The translations under genes and the position numbers were made by a program. Under the pieces are notes generated by a model, which had not been told where the DNA came from, did not search any database, and saw nothing but the letters and a program-made list of their open reading frames with translations. Below are positions 63,922 through 64,000 of a stretch of DNA of 64,000 nucleotides, piece after piece. Position 1 is the first letter of the stretch. Each line of letters starts with the position of its first letter. This stretch comes from Avena insularis (Eukaryota > Streptophyta > Magnoliopsida > Poales > Poaceae), in assembly GCA_023614405.1 (NCBI GenBank), contig CM042694.1:476257392-476321391 (forward strand), read 5' to 3'.

Positions 63922-64000
63922 CATGTTTGGTAGATTGGTGCATATTGGCATTTCAACATTCTTTACAAAAAAGATCTTCCATATTTGAAGTTAATTTAAA
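63922..64000. other. Right flank, nothing recognisable
   Basis: The last 79 bases are A/T-rich and hold no feature I can support. Confidence 0.5.

Overview
The window looks like nuclear DNA of a grass, most likely Triticeae (wheat, Aegilops, rye or barley group). The basis is the transposon content: a Copia element with an Angela/BARE-type LTR, a Gypsy element with a tRNA-Asp primer-binding site and Triticeae-style LTRs, and a CACTA terminus. The low-copy genes are also of grass-specific kinds. The species cannot be fixed from sequence alone.

Layout. (1) Bases 1-43,231, two thirds of the window, are one uninterrupted tandem array of roughly a thousand short monomers. It runs off the left edge. 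Monomers come in two length classes, 39 bp and 48-49 bp, which share a 35-bp core and differ in their tail. They are organised into several different higher-order repeats: about 2.10, 3.13, 2.76-2.81, 2.04, 1.36 and 3.2 kb in successive stretches. I do not recognise this satellite as a named family. Its many open frames on both strands are by-products of the repeat. (2) Bases 43,232-45,430 are a small low-copy island. It holds a two-exon zinc-finger GRF-like gene with a coiled-coil tail, broken by two in-frame TAG codons, and an intact-looking single-exon gene for a 170-residue protein of unknown function. (3) Bases 45,429-52,300 are a structurally complete but non-autonomous Gypsy LTR retrotransposon with 1.6-kb LTRs, TGCCA target duplications, a tRNA-Asp primer site and one short ORF. 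(4) Bases 52,306-54,256 return to the low-copy island. On the minus strand there is a three-exon gene resembling the N-terminal PB1-like region of plant Mutator-type transposase relatives, broken by one in-frame TAG and carrying a 42-bp in-frame duplication. (5) Bases 54,257-61,562 are a decayed minus-strand Copia element whose 3' LTR is truncated. (6) Bases 61,563-63,921 are the right end of a CACTA-type DNA transposon, with about 126-bp subterminal tandem repeats and a terminal CACTACAAGAAAA motif. The remaining 79 bases are unassigned flank.

Reading the history: the Gypsy element inserted into low-copy DNA. The Copia element apparently inserted into the CACTA element. A later deletion seems to have removed the outer part of the Copia 3' LTR together with the left part of the CACTA element, fusing the remainder to the promoter side of the minus-strand gene. 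No functional pathway or operon is present. The parts of most interest are the large higher-order satellite, its abrupt border with a gene about 370 bp away, and the two decaying genes.
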